From an uncultured Phocaeicola sp. (GTDB lineage: Bacteria > Bacteroidota > Bacteroidia > Bacteroidales > Bacteroidaceae): a stretch of DNA of 64,000 nt. The DNA lies in contig CALUJA010000008.1 of the NCBI GenBank assembly GCA_944320845.1, forward strand, positions 62,001-126,000. Reading direction: 5' to 3'. Each line of letters starts with the position of its first letter. The first letter of the stretch is position 1. The position numbers and the translations under genes were made by a program. Positions 35,572 to 44,048 of this stretch are shown here, one piece after another. The notes beneath the pieces are model-generated. The model was not told where the DNA came from, did no database searches, and worked only from the letters and a program-made list of their open reading frames with translations.

Positions 35572-37134
35572 ATGGCAGAAACAAGAAAAACGACGCGTGT
35601 CCCGAAGACAACGAAGCCGAAGCCGGTAGACGAATACGGGCATCTGCAGCCGCAGGCTCCCGAACTGGAGGAAGCGGTGCTTGGGGCATTGATGATAGAA
35701 AAGGATGCATATTCACTGGTAAGCGAGATACTCCGTCCGGAGTCTTTTTATGAGCATCGCAATCAGTTGATTTATGCCGCGATAACGGATTTGGCCGTGC
35801 AGCAAAAGCCGATTGATATCCTGACGGTGACCGAGCGGCTCCGTTCGCGTGGAGATTTGGACGAGGTGGGAGGCCCTTTTTATATTACCCAGCTAAGTGG
35901 AAAGGTTGCGTCGTCCGCCCACATTGAATACCATGCGCGCATCATTGCACAGAAGTTTCTTGCCCGTGAGCTTATTTCGTTTACGAGCGCCATCCAGACC
36001 AAAGCATTCGACAGTACGCAGGATGTGGATGATTTGATGCAGGAAGCCGAAGGCAAGCTCTTCGAGATATCGCAGCAGAATATGAAGAAAGACTACACTC
36101 AGATTAATCCGGTAATTCAGGCTGCTTATGAGATGCTTCAGAAAGCAGCGGCACGAACGGACGGTTTGAGCGGACTGTCGAGCGGATTTCATCAGCTGGA
36201 TAAAATGACTTCAGGGTGGCAAAACTCCGATTTGATTATAATCGCCGCCCGTCCTGCTATGGGCAAAACGGCATTTGTATTGTCGATGGCTAAAAACATG
36301 GCGGTGACAAACCGCGTTCCGGTTGCGTTGTTCTCTCTTGAAATGAGTAACGTGCAGCTGGTAAACCGCTTGATAGTGAATGTCTGTGAAATACCGGGCG
36401 AGAAGATTAAAAGCGGACAGCTGGCGCCTTATGAGTGGGGACAGCTGGATTACAAGATTAAGGAGCTTTATGATGCGCCTCTGTATGTCGACGATACTCC
36501 TTCTCTGTCGGTGTTTGAATTGCGCACGAAAGCCCGCCGCTTGGTACGCGAACATGGCGTGAAGGTGATAATCATCGATTATCTTCAGTTGATGAACGCC
36601 AGTGGCATGTCATTCGGCAGCCGTCAGGAAGAGGTTAGCACCATTTCGCGCTCGCTAAAAGGTCTGGCGAAAGAGCTGGATATTCCGATTATCGCCTTGA
36701 GCCAGCTGAACCGTGGCGTGGAAAATCGTGTGGGGCCGGAAGAAAAACGTCCGCAGCTGAGCGATTTGCGAGAGTCTGGTGCCATCGAACAGGATGCTGA
36801 TATCGTATGTTTCATCCACCGCCCTGAATATTATAAGATTTACAAGGACGAAATGGGGAACGACCTTCATGGAATCGCTGAAATCATCATAGCCAAGCAT
36901 CGTAACGGTGCGGTGGGCGATGTAAGACTGAGGTTCCGTTCAGAGTATGCCCGCTTTCAGAATCCGGATGATGATATGATTGTACCGATGCCGGGTGAGG
37001 AAAACGCGGCGCCTGTACTTCGCTCGAAAATGAATGGCGGGGGAGGACAGGATTTTGTACCGCCACCGTCTGCCGATATGGCCCCGCAGCCGGAAAATCC
37101 GTTTGGTGCTCCCATGACGGATGTTCCTTTCTGA
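35572..37134 (+). CDS. dnaB: Replicative DNA helicase DnaB
   Basis: 520 residues from ATG 35572. The N-terminal domain opens with LQPQAPELEEAVLGALM, the DnaB start motif after a short basic leader. The RecA-like motor has Walker A ARPAMGKTA near residue 227, Walker B IIIDYLQLM, and the DLRESGAIEQDAD box. The C-terminal tail beyond about residue 470 is low-complexity and Gly/Pro-rich. It is the hexameric helicase that unwinds the chromosomal fork. No intein or insertion is seen. Confidence 0.96.
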   Translation: MAETRKTTRVPKTTKPKPVDEYGHLQPQAPELEEAVLGALMIEKDAYSLVSEILRPESFYEHRNQLIYAAITDLAVQQKPIDILTVTERLRSRGDLDEVGGPFYITQLSGKVASSAHIEYHARIIAQKFLARELISFTSAIQTKAFDSTQDVDDLMQEAEGKLFEISQQNMKKDYTQINPVIQAAYEMLQKAAARTDGLSGLSSGFHQLDKMTSGWQNSDLIIIAARPAMGKTAFVLSMAKNMAVTNRVPVALFSLEMSNVQLVNRLIVNVCEIPGEKIKSGQLAPYEWGQLDYKIKELYDAPLYVDDTPSLSVFELRTKARRLVREHGVKVIIIDYLQLMNASGMSFGSRQEEVSTISRSLKGLAKELDIPIIALSQLNRGVENRVGPEEKRPQLSDLRESGAIEQDADIVCFIHRPEYYKIYKDEMGNDLHGIAEIIIAKHRNGAVGDVRLRFRSEYARFQNPDDDMIVPMPGEENAAPVLRSKMNGGGGQDFVPPPSADMAPQPENPFGAPMTDVPF

Positions 37135-37187
37135 GCCGGAGAAGGACGATTCAAAAGCAGGATTGAACAAAAAGAAAAATAAATCAT

Positions 37188-37195
37188 TACTTTTG
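37188..37195 (+). promoter_or_regulatory. Promoter -7 box for the EamA gene
   Basis: TACTTTTG, a perfect TAnnTTTG match 22 bases before the ATG at 37218. Confidence 0.65.
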
Positions 37196-37217
37196 TGCGC
37201 TGATTTTTATTGGGATT

Positions 37218-38126
37218 ATGGTTAACATGTCATTAAAGGGATTTGCTTGCGGGGCGATAGCCGCGGCCAGTTATGGATTGAATCCTTTGTTCACACTTCC
37301 GCTTTATAGTGCAGGGCTGACGCCGGATTCGGTTTTGTTTTACCGTTACGGGCTGGCTATGGTAATGTTGGGAATACTGATGAAGGTGCAGGGACAGTCT
37401 TTTGCTCTGCATAAATCAGAAATACTTCCGCTTTTTGTCATGGGTATGCTTATGGCCTTTTCATCGCTCACCTTGTTCATCAGCTATAATTATATGGATG
37501 CGGGCATCGCCTCGACGATACTTTTTGTCTATCCCGTATTGGTAGCCGTTATCATGGCGCTTTTTTTCAAGGAAAAGGTTTCGGTCGTGACGATGGTTTC
37601 CATTGCTTTGGCGTTTTTGGGAATCTCCTTGCTATATAAAGGTGAGGGCGGACAGACATTGAGCTTTGTGGGAGTGGTGCTGGTCTTTATAGCATCGCTT
37701 ACTTATGCCCTTTACATAATAGGGGTGAACCGTTCGGTGTTGCGGGATATGCCTACGGCAAAGCTTACTTTCTACGTTTTGCTGTTTGGACTGAGCGTGT
37801 TTCTTGTCCGTTTGAAGTTTGGAATGTCGCTGGATGTCATTCATGAACCGTTGCTTTGGCTTAATCCGATAGCCCTGGCTTTGTTTCCAACCATCGTTTC
37901 GCTTGTGGCAATGGCCAAGTCTGTACATTATATTGGCTCTACTCCCACGGCCATCTTGGGAGCTCTTGAACCGATAACGGCACTGTTTTTCGGGGTTGTG
38001 GTGTTTGGTGAGACTTTGACTCCCCGCATTATATTGGGGATTGTTTTGGTACTGACTGCGGTTACGCTGATTATTGCAGCCAAGCCTCTGATGAAGGTCA
38101 TACGTTTGCGGTGGATTCATAAATAA
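37218..38126 (+). CDS. EamA-family drug/metabolite transporter
   Basis: 302 residues with ten membrane segments in two five-helix repeats, each ending in the EamA pattern (IASTILFVYPVLVAVIMALFF, then TAILGALEPITALFFGV). The family exports or imports small metabolites such as amino acids or nucleosides; the substrate cannot be read from sequence. The YigZ gene begins within a few bases of its stop codon, suggesting one transcript. Confidence 0.88.
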   Translation: MVNMSLKGFACGAIAAASYGLNPLFTLPLYSAGLTPDSVLFYRYGLAMVMLGILMKVQGQSFALHKSEILPLFVMGMLMAFSSLTLFISYNYMDAGIASTILFVYPVLVAVIMALFFKEKVSVVTMVSIALAFLGISLLYKGEGGQTLSFVGVVLVFIASLTYALYIIGVNRSVLRDMPTAKLTFYVLLFGLSVFLVRLKFGMSLDVIHEPLLWLNPIALALFPTIVSLVAMAKSVHYIGSTPTAILGALEPITALFFGVVVFGETLTPRIILGIVLVLTAVTLIIAAKPLMKVIRLRWIHK

Positions 38127-38132
38127 GTGCTT

Positions 38133-38726
38133 ATGGACGATACCTATAAAACCATAGCGGGGCGTTCGGAATCCGTCTTTACGGAAAAGCGGAGCAAGTT
38201 TATTGCCATAGCTTTTCCGGTGCGGACTGTGGCGCAGGTGAAGGATTGCCTGGAAGAATGCCAGAAGAAGTATTATGATGCGCGTCATGTATGCTATGCT
38301 TACATGCTCGGGCCGGAGCGGAAGGAATTTCGGGCGAATGATAACGGAGAACCGTCGGGTACGGCGGGAAAGCCAATCTTGGGACAAATCAATTCGAAGG
38401 AGCTGACGGATGTCCTGGTCGTTGTAGTGCGGTATTTCGGAGGCATCAAACTGGGGACAAGCGGGCTGATTGTGGCATACCGCACCGCGGCATCCTTGGC
38501 TTTGGATGAGGCTGAAGTGCTGGAGAAGACGGTGGATGAAGAGGTTTCCGTCATGTTTGAATATCCTTTTATGAATGATGTGATGCGCATTGTCAAGGAG
38601 GAAGGCCCCGAAATCGTCGGGCAATCGTATGACATGGACTGTTTGATGAGCCTGCGCATCCGCAAGTCTTGCATGCCGAGACTCCGTGCAAGACTTGAAA
38701 AGGTGGAGACTCTGCGTTTTCAGTAA
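38133..38726 (+). CDS. YigZ/IMPACT family protein
   Basis: 197 residues from ATG 38133, 6 bases inside an alternative GTG start. The N-terminal UPF0029/Impact domain is clear (SKFIAIAFPV, DARHVCYAYMLG, DNGEPSGTAGKPIL, VVVRYFGGIKLG). A C-terminal DUF1949-like region follows. Eukaryotic IMPACT binds GCN1; the bacterial role is unsettled. It is co-transcribed with the EamA gene and closed by a strong hairpin. Confidence 0.88.
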   Translation: MDDTYKTIAGRSESVFTEKRSKFIAIAFPVRTVAQVKDCLEECQKKYYDARHVCYAYMLGPERKEFRANDNGEPSGTAGKPILGQINSKELTDVLVVVVRYFGGIKLGTSGLIVAYRTAASLALDEAEVLEKTVDEEVSVMFEYPFMNDVMRIVKEEGPEIVGQSYDMDCLMSLRIRKSCMPRLRARLEKVETLRFQ

Positions 38727-38755
38727 AGGCAATAATCCGGTTTGATACGGATAAA

Positions 38756-38801
38756 AAGTGCGGAGCATAAGGGGAAATTTTCCTTTTGATGCTCCGCACT
38801 T
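38756..38801 (+). terminator. Terminator hairpin after the YigZ gene
   Basis: AAGTGCGGAGCAT pairs perfectly with ATGCTCCGCACTT, with further pairing of AAGGGGAAA and TTTTCCTTTT inside. It lies between convergent genes and can work on both strands. Confidence 0.8.
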
Positions 38802-38830
38802 GTGATATATAAAATCAAACTATGAAAGAA

Positions 38831-39415
38831 TTACTGCTTGTCTTCTTTGGCAGGCGGTGTGATGCGTTTTATGAACCTGGCCGGATTTCCTCCCACCACC
38901 GTCATCGGTTCCACATCATGGGTCACCACACTGTTTGCCCCTACGATGGCTCCGTATCCGATGCGTACTCCCGGCAGGATTGTGGCGTTGATTCCAATCC
39001 ATGCCTTGTCTTCTATCACGATGGGGCGGTCGTATGTGGCGCTTCGGTTGTCCGGATTCGGGTCGTGATTGATGGTTATAAGATTTACCTTAGGGGCAAT
39101 GAACACGCCGTTGCCGATGGTAATGCCGCCGCGGTCGAAGAATGTGCAGCCTTGCTGAATCCAGCAGCCTTTCCCGATACGGATGTTTTTGCCGAAGTCT
39201 ACGTAAAACGGCGGCAGGAGTGTGGTCGAAGGGTCGATTTCCTGCCCCGTAATGCGGCACAGATAGTCATGCACTTCTTCCGGGGTATGGTAACCTGTGT
39301 TTAGTTCATAGGCAAGCTTCATCGTGTCAAAGATGGAACCAATCAGCTTGTCGTAGCCCGGTTCGTCGGGCGATACCATTGCACCCGACAGGTCTTTCTT
39401 AAAAATATCTTCCAT
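38831..39415 (-). CDS. Hexapeptide-repeat sugar O-acetyltransferase (Maa/LacA type)
   Basis: 194 residues. The N-terminal Mac domain (YDKLIGSIFDTMKLAYELN) precedes a left-handed beta-helix made of hexapeptide repeats (IRIGKGCWIQQGCTF, IGNGVFIAPKVNL, GYGAIVGANSVVT). The catalytic His is in LITINHDPNPDNR. The family acetylates maltose, glucose or galactosides with acetyl-CoA. A 35-codon ORF lies between its promoter and this gene, and the promoter carries direct repeats at 21-bp period, so expression is probably controlled. Confidence 0.92.
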   Translation of the reverse strand: MEDIFKKDLSGAMVSPDEPGYDKLIGSIFDTMKLAYELNTGYHTPEEVHDYLCRITGQEIDPSTTLLPPFYVDFGKNIRIGKGCWIQQGCTFFDRGGITIGNGVFIAPKVNLITINHDPNPDNRSATYDRPIVIEDKAWIGINATILPGVRIGYGAIVGANSVVTHDVEPMTVVGGNPARFIKRITPPAKEDKQ

Positions 39416-39445
39416 GATGCTTCTTGTTTTTATGGGTATGAAAAA

Positions 39446-39553
39446 TTATTTTACGGCGATGCCTTTGCCTGCGGCCGGTCTTTGACCGTCCGTGCATGAA
39501 GCCTGCAGACTGCACGGCCATAATGCAATGTCGGCTATTGAATCTGTTGTCAT
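39446..39553 (-). CDS. Candidate 35-codon leader ORF upstream of the acetyltransferase
   Basis: ATG at 39553 opens a frame of 35 codons ending in TAA, located between a perfect -7 box (39575-39582) and the acetyltransferase gene 30 bases downstream. The peptide begins MTTDSIADIALWPC and ends AAGKGIAVK, with two cysteines five residues apart. The ATG would lie about 15 bases from the expected transcript start, the usual leader length here. I recognise no family. It could be a real small protein, a regulatory leader peptide, or chance. Confidence 0.4.
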   Translation of the reverse strand: MTTDSIADIALWPCSLQASCTDGQRPAAGKGIAVK

Positions 39554-39574
39554 GTCTTTTGTTTTAGGACGGTG

Positions 39575-39582
39575 CAAAGATA
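39575..39582 (-). promoter_or_regulatory. Promoter -7 box for the acetyltransferase unit
   Basis: Minus-strand TATCTTTG, a perfect TAnnTTTG match. It lies 160 bases upstream of the acetyltransferase ATG, much further than at other promoters in the window, which leaves room for the leader ORF. Confidence 0.6.
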
Positions 39583-39613
39583 AGGCATTGCCGTCAGGGG
39601 AATGGTAACCTAA

Positions 39614-39651
39614 TTACGGACGGTTGTAACTTTTTTACGGATAGTTTGGAC
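39614..39651 (-). promoter_or_regulatory. Pair of direct repeats at 21-bp period, possible AraC-type operator
   Basis: Reading plus, TTACGGACGGTTGTAAC (39614-39630) and TTACGGATAGTTTGGAC (39635-39651) share 12 of 17 positions and are exactly 21 bp apart. They start about 31 bp upstream of the -7 box at 39575-39582, a position suited to an activator next to the -33 region. AraC half-sites are 17 bp at 21-bp period in the classical case. Confidence 0.4.
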
Positions 39652-39956
39652 GGGTCAGTGTCCGGCGGCGCTTGAATGCAAATCGATTGCCGTTACGCCG
39701 CAAATGATGAGCGGTATGCCCAATATGGCGGGGAAGTCGGGATGCTGCCGCATTTTTACAATAGCCGGGATTTGTATGGAATGGCATCGTAAAAACAGTG
39801 TGGAAGATAAGCGGAATTTTTTGTCCTTGAAAGCGGACTTTCTGTTTGTATGAAAACATTTTTCGCTCATAGCCGGAAATGCGTTTTCAAGTTGCTTGCA
39901 TGCAGCTTGCGATGCCATGTCTTTTTTGTTGGGCTTGGGACGGGCTGCATGAATCT
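39652..39956. other. Intergenic stretch without recognisable gene
   Basis: These 305 bases lie between the putative operator and the stop codon of the L,D-transpeptidase gene. Overlapping open frames occur on both strands but look like chance, with cysteine- and histidine-rich translations and no start signals. I see no hairpin strong enough to call a terminator. Confidence 0.5.
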
Positions 39957-40982
39957 TCATTCGATTACCACGACCAGGGAATTTTCTACCGGAGCCCAGT
40001 CGAAAATGAATTTTGCATGAGATGTGGCGTTGCGCACGCACATGTGGGAGCGGGGTGTTGTGCCCAAAGACCAGCTGTATTCTATCATTGCAGTGCGCGG
40101 CGCATTTACCGGAACGCCGTGTATATACGCACCGTTCGTAAAGCGGCTTGCGTAGGGAGCATATCCTCCCAGTGCAGAAGAGCCGTCTTTCAAGAATATC
40201 ATGCGCTCCTTCTTCTGTTGAAGCAGGAACATTCCAAGTGGAGTTTCTTGCGCATACGGAGGAGCGTGGCGTCCGGTAGTAGCAGGATTCATGCTGCGTA
40301 CTTTCCATTCGTTTTCCTTTACCTGTTCCAGTGTCGTGATGTTCTGGTCACGGCGGTCTACGAATATGACATGACGGAAAGTTGTCGTGTCTGATAAAAC
40401 TTTAAGATACCGGCGCGGCACCAGCCATTCCGCCTCCATCGTTGCGGGATGGATACGGTAAAAGCTTCCTTCTTCGCCTTTCAGTCGGACTATGAACCCG
40501 TCGCGCCCGTAGCGTTCGGGAGTCACGGTGTCTGTGGGCATATATAGCGGAACGGATTGATAGCGCTCCACGCCCAGCGTGTCGGACACCCGGCGGTAAG
40601 CATTGCGCACAAAGCGCCGCACCACGGGGGCTTCTCCGTTTTGGTTCTTGTAGTTGCGGAATACGGCCCAATGCACTTTTTCTTGCTGCATGTTCTCGAT
40701 GAAGGCCAGACACTGGCGGATTGTCTTCCATTTGAACGAGCGCACCGTATCCCCGTAGGGATAGACATCTTTCTCGGGAGTATATCGGTCGAAGAGCAAT
40801 TCTTTGGTTATTTTTATATCGTCGGCCGTCACTTTCCTTTTGCTTGCGGGCCGGCAGGCCATGGCAGAATCCGCAGTCTGAACATTCCGCATGCCGGCAG
40901 GAGGTTCTTCCAGTCCCTGTTTGCCGCATCCTGCCGAGCATAACCCGATGAAAAGGGCCGTTAAAAGAATTACACGCCTCAT
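39957..40982 (-). CDS. L,D-transpeptidase (YkuD family), lipoprotein
   Basis: 341 residues. The N-terminus is a signal with lipobox CSAGC (Cys19), so the protein is probably lipid-anchored in the periplasm. The YkuD catalytic region is at the C-terminus: HGVP followed about 20 residues later by SHMCVRN, which supplies the nucleophile Cys of the consensus [ST]HGChN. Here Met replaces the usual Gly. Family members form 3-3 peptidoglycan cross-links or attach proteins to the wall. The first 200 residues have no recognised domain. Confidence 0.85.
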   Translation of the reverse strand: MRRVILLTALFIGLCSAGCGKQGLEEPPAGMRNVQTADSAMACRPASKRKVTADDIKITKELLFDRYTPEKDVYPYGDTVRSFKWKTIRQCLAFIENMQQEKVHWAVFRNYKNQNGEAPVVRRFVRNAYRRVSDTLGVERYQSVPLYMPTDTVTPERYGRDGFIVRLKGEEGSFYRIHPATMEAEWLVPRRYLKVLSDTTTFRHVIFVDRRDQNITTLEQVKENEWKVRSMNPATTGRHAPPYAQETPLGMFLLQQKKERMIFLKDGSSALGGYAPYASRFTNGAYIHGVPVNAPRTAMIEYSWSLGTTPRSHMCVRNATSHAKFIFDWAPVENSLVVVIE

Positions 40983-41007
40983 AAACTCTCTGTTTAAGGT
41001 TGTTTTA

Positions 41008-41015
41008 CAAATATA
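41008..41015 (-). promoter_or_regulatory. Promoter -7 box for the L,D-transpeptidase gene
   Basis: Minus-strand TATATTTG, a perfect match 25 bases before the ATG at 40982. Confidence 0.65.
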
Positions 41016-41079
41016 CTGAATTTATTTTTTATAAACAAGCCTGGCGGGCGTTCAGTTCACCGGACGGGGGAAGAATGTA

Positions 41080-41895
41080 TTATGCTGTTGCGGTATTCGA
41101 CGGAGACATGCCTGTATGCTTCTGCACATAGCGGCTGAAATAGGACAGCGAAGAAAAGCAAAGTTCGTCCGCTATTTCTTGCAGGGGAAGATTTGTCTGG
41201 CGCAGCAGCCGTATGATGTGATGCAAGGTAAAGCGGTCTATCCAGTAAGTGGCGGGCCGTCCGCTTGCCCTGCGGCACACCTCGGAAAGATAGTGGGGTG
41301 TGACACATAGCACGGAGGCATAATGGCAGAGGCTACGGCTATGTACGTATTCTCCCTTGTCAAGCAGTCCGATGAAATTGCGCAGCAGTGATACCGTGCG
41401 TTCGGAAATCTGTAGGACGCTGTGGTTTCGGGCGTGGATATCGTAAAGGTCGAGAATGTGAACAATCAGCAGGTTGCCAATCATTTCCTCACGAAAGAGA
41501 TGGCCGTGCTCTTGCAGGCGTTCATGCAGTCGCCGCATGTCTTCTTTGCAGATGCGGAAGTCGTGCGGCGAAAGCTTCATGACCGGATTCTGCAATAGTG
41601 CCAGATGTCCCACTATGCCATAATTGCTGCGGATGGCCATCGAAGTGACAAATGGTTCAGACAATCCCATGATGACGGCATTGAAGTCTGCCGATTCGGA
41701 GAAGTCTGAAGCAAGCGAGGCCGCGGTAAGGATGACATAATCGCCGCATGCAATGTTGTATTGCACATCCTGAAACACGAAACTCATGCTTCCGCCCGTG
41801 CAGAGGATATGCAGCACATAACTGCCATAGCGGGTGAAATTATAGTCCGCAAGTGAATCGACGAAGAAGATTCCGTCCCAAGCAACAGTGTCCAT
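41080..41895 (-). CDS. AraC-family transcriptional regulator
   Basis: 271 residues from ATG 41895. I prefer this to the upstream ATG at 41976 because a perfect -7 box (41926-41933) lies between them. The C-terminal domain has two helix-turn-helix units: RFTLHHIIRLLRQTNLPLQEIADELCFSS and SYFSRYVQKHTGMSP. The N-terminal half is a cupin-like sensor domain. It is divergent from the aldo/keto reductase genes, which makes them the first candidates for its targets. Confidence 0.88.
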   Translation of the reverse strand: MDTVAWDGIFFVDSLADYNFTRYGSYVLHILCTGGSMSFVFQDVQYNIACGDYVILTAASLASDFSESADFNAVIMGLSEPFVTSMAIRSNYGIVGHLALLQNPVMKLSPHDFRICKEDMRRLHERLQEHGHLFREEMIGNLLIVHILDLYDIHARNHSVLQISERTVSLLRNFIGLLDKGEYVHSRSLCHYASVLCVTPHYLSEVCRRASGRPATYWIDRFTLHHIIRLLRQTNLPLQEIADELCFSSLSYFSRYVQKHTGMSPSNTATA

Positions 41896-41925
41896 AGATA
41901 ATGAGGATTGGTTGTTATGGTCAAA

Positions 41926-41933
41926 CAAATATA
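41926..41933 (-). promoter_or_regulatory. Promoter -7 box for the AraC-family gene
   Basis: Minus-strand TATATTTG, a perfect match 30 bases before ATG 41895; it decides the start. Confidence 0.65.
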
Positions 41934-42000
41934 ATGAGAAAACACCGGTTTGTGAAAATATTCCGCCATTTTTCATAATCCCTTTCTAAAACCGGACGGC

Positions 42001-42008
42001 TAACTTTG
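42001..42008 (+). promoter_or_regulatory. Promoter -7 box for the first aldo/keto reductase gene
   Basis: TAACTTTG, a perfect TAnnTTTG match 23 bases before the ATG at 42032. The divergent AraC-gene promoter is 68 bases away. Confidence 0.65.
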
Positions 42009-42031
42009 CAATATCAAAAGATATGGAGTAT

Positions 42032-42880
42032 ATGAAAGAAGTAAGACTGAACAACGGGGTGATGATGCCGTCCATTGGATTTGGTGTATTTCAGATTCCG
42101 CCCCAGGAAACGGAGAGAATCGTGACTGAAGCGCTTGAAACAGGGTATCGCATGATAGATACGGCCGCTTCTTATTTCAATGAAGAGCAGGTGGGTGCGG
42201 CCATACGCCGGAGCGGCTTGCGGCGCGAAGAAATTTTTGTGACTACAAAACTGTGGGTGCAAGATTACGAATATGACGATGCATTGCGTGCTTTTGACCG
42301 TTCGGCGCGGCTGTTGGACCTGGATTACGTAGACCTCTACCTGCTTCATAAGCCTTATGACAACTATTATGCGGCTTGGCGGGCGGCTGAACGCCTTTAC
42401 CGTGAAGGCCGGATACGTGCCGTCGGTGTAACAAGCTTTTCCAGCGAGCGTTTGCAGGATCTCTTTCTTCATAATGAAGTGCGTCCGGCTGTAAACCAAC
42501 TTGAGACTCATCCTTTTTTTCAGCAGCAAGAGGCGAATGCATTCCTTCGCAGCGAGGGGATACAGCATGAAGCGTGGGCGCCTTTCGCCGAAGGACAGTG
42601 CGGTATCTGGCATAATTCCGTATTGAATGATATTGCTCGCCGTCATGGGAAAACGGTGGGAAATGTTGTTCTGCGGTGGCTTAACCAGCGTGGCATCGTG
42701 GTAATACCCAAGACTGTGCGCCGTGAACGGATGATTGAGAACCTCAATAGCTTTGACTTTACCCTTACCCCAGAGGAAATGGAGAGCATTGCGCGCCTTG
42801 ATACCTGCCGCAGTCCTATTTATGATGATATGAATCTTGCCACGGTAAAGGGGATAGGCACATATCGTATTCATGAATAG
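42032..42880 (+). CDS. Aldo/keto reductase 1
   Basis: 282 residues from ATG 42032; the alternative ATG at 42023 is only about eight bases from the expected transcript start, and the 42032 start lines up with the paralog (MKEVRLNNGV against MKTVTLNNGV). The catalytic tetrad is visible: Asp in MIDTAASY, Tyr in the same segment (SYFNEE), Lys in VTTKLW and His in YLLHKP. The C-terminal nucleotide-binding loop reads VVIPKTVRRERMIENL. The family reduces carbonyls with NADPH. A terminator follows, then a second paralog. Confidence 0.9.
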   Translation: MKEVRLNNGVMMPSIGFGVFQIPPQETERIVTEALETGYRMIDTAASYFNEEQVGAAIRRSGLRREEIFVTTKLWVQDYEYDDALRAFDRSARLLDLDYVDLYLLHKPYDNYYAAWRAAERLYREGRIRAVGVTSFSSERLQDLFLHNEVRPAVNQLETHPFFQQQEANAFLRSEGIQHEAWAPFAEGQCGIWHNSVLNDIARRHGKTVGNVVLRWLNQRGIVVIPKTVRRERMIENLNSFDFTLTPEEMESIARLDTCRSPIYDDMNLATVKGIGTYRIHE

Positions 42881-42885
42881 GTGAG

Positions 42886-42918
42886 GGCAGTGCCGGTCTG
42901 TGCTTTGCCGGCACTGCC
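42886..42918 (+). terminator. Hairpin between the two aldo/keto reductase genes
   Basis: GGCAGTGCCGG pairs perfectly with CCGGCACTGCC over 11 bp. No T run follows, so it may only reduce read-through. Confidence 0.65.
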
Positions 42919-42990
42919 GAAACTGATATTATATATAATGTATATTTTGCCGTAAAATAGGATAATGCATCAACCAACAAACCATAAACA

Positions 42991-43854
42991 ATGAAAACAG
43001 TTACACTTAACAATGGTGTCGAAATGCCCCAGGTGGGTTACGGCGTATACCAGATTTCTCCCGAAGAATGTAAGCGGTGTGTGATGGAGGCTATCCGTGC
43101 CGGATACCGTTTGATTGACACTGCGCAGGCTTATTATAACGAAGAAGGAGTAGGCGAAGCTATTGTCGGGTGCGGGATTCCCCGCGAGGAGCTTTTCATT
43201 ACGACTAAAGTGTGGATATCAAATGCGGGGGATGAGCCTGCCGCGCGTAGCATCGACGAGTCGCTGCGCAAGCTGCATACTGACTATATCGACCTGCTGC
43301 TTGTTCATCAGCCGTTTGGCGACTATTATGGCACCTATAGAGCGATGGAACGTGCCTGTCGGGATGGTAAAGTGCGCGCTATTGGCTTGAGCAACTTTTA
43401 TGATGCACGGTTTGTCGATATCGTTGAGAATATGGAAGTGAAGCCTGCCGTAGTGCAGCTGGAGACGCATGTATATTCCCAGCAGCTTAAGATGCGCGGA
43501 CTGATAAAGGAATACGGTACACGGCTCATGGCTTGGAGTCCGTTGGCGCAAGGCATGAATGGGCTGTTTGCCGACGAGACGCTGAAAAGCATCGGACTGC
43601 GGCATGGAAAGACCAATGCGCAAGTGGCTTTGAAATTTTTAGTCCAGGAAGGGATTGTTGTCATACCCAAGACAACGCATCCTGAACGGATGGCGTCGAA
43701 TCTGGCTCTTGATGATTTTCTGCTGACGACAGAGGAAATGGAGGCTGTCCGCCGTCTGGACACCGGCCGTCCGTTGGCTGCCGACTTTAATGACCCGGCA
43801 CTTGCCCGTTTGCTGCTTGAGTATGACAGGCGCAATAATCCGGCAAGCAAATAA
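42991..43854 (+). CDS. Aldo/keto reductase 2
   Basis: 287 residues, paralogous to the preceding gene and similar throughout. The tetrad is Asp and Tyr in LIDTAQAYYNEE, Lys in ITTKVW and His in LLVHQP. The cofactor loop is VVIPKTTHPERMASNL. The gene has its own AT-rich leader (about 110 bases) and follows a hairpin, so the pair can be expressed unequally. Substrate unknown. Confidence 0.9.
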   Translation: MKTVTLNNGVEMPQVGYGVYQISPEECKRCVMEAIRAGYRLIDTAQAYYNEEGVGEAIVGCGIPREELFITTKVWISNAGDEPAARSIDESLRKLHTDYIDLLLVHQPFGDYYGTYRAMERACRDGKVRAIGLSNFYDARFVDIVENMEVKPAVVQLETHVYSQQLKMRGLIKEYGTRLMAWSPLAQGMNGLFADETLKSIGLRHGKTNAQVALKFLVQEGIVVIPKTTHPERMASNLALDDFLLTTEEMEAVRRLDTGRPLAADFNDPALARLLLEYDRRNNPASK

Positions 43855-43872
43855 TGTATTTCTTTTGTCGAA

Positions 43873-43913
43873 TCCGGCAAGTGCATCTTTTTATAAGGGT
43901 ACGCTTGCCGGAC
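43873..43913 (+). terminator. Rho-independent terminator after aldo/keto reductase 2
   Basis: TCCGGCAAG pairs with CTTGCCGGA and is followed by CTTTTTCT. Confidence 0.85.
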
Positions 43914-44048
43914 TTTTTCTGAGCGGATTTTGAGAGTCCGGACTCGGAATCCTGATTAGGTCTGTCCTGTCGTTTTTGTTTTGGATGTTTCTTTCCCAAT
44001 CGCTCCCCTTTTTCTTTGGCATTTGACAAGTTATTCCGAATAATTTTG

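Noticed and set aside
39655-40308. A 217-codon open frame on the minus strand overlapping the L,D-transpeptidase gene
   Set aside because: It is the alternative frame of a clearly coding gene, rich in Cys, His and Arg, and has no promoter or recognisable domain.
43933-43944. Palindrome GAGTCCGGACTC after the aldo/keto reductase terminator
   Set aside because: A 12-bp perfect palindrome without a loop is compatible with chance or with remnants of the adjacent terminator; no gene start is near.
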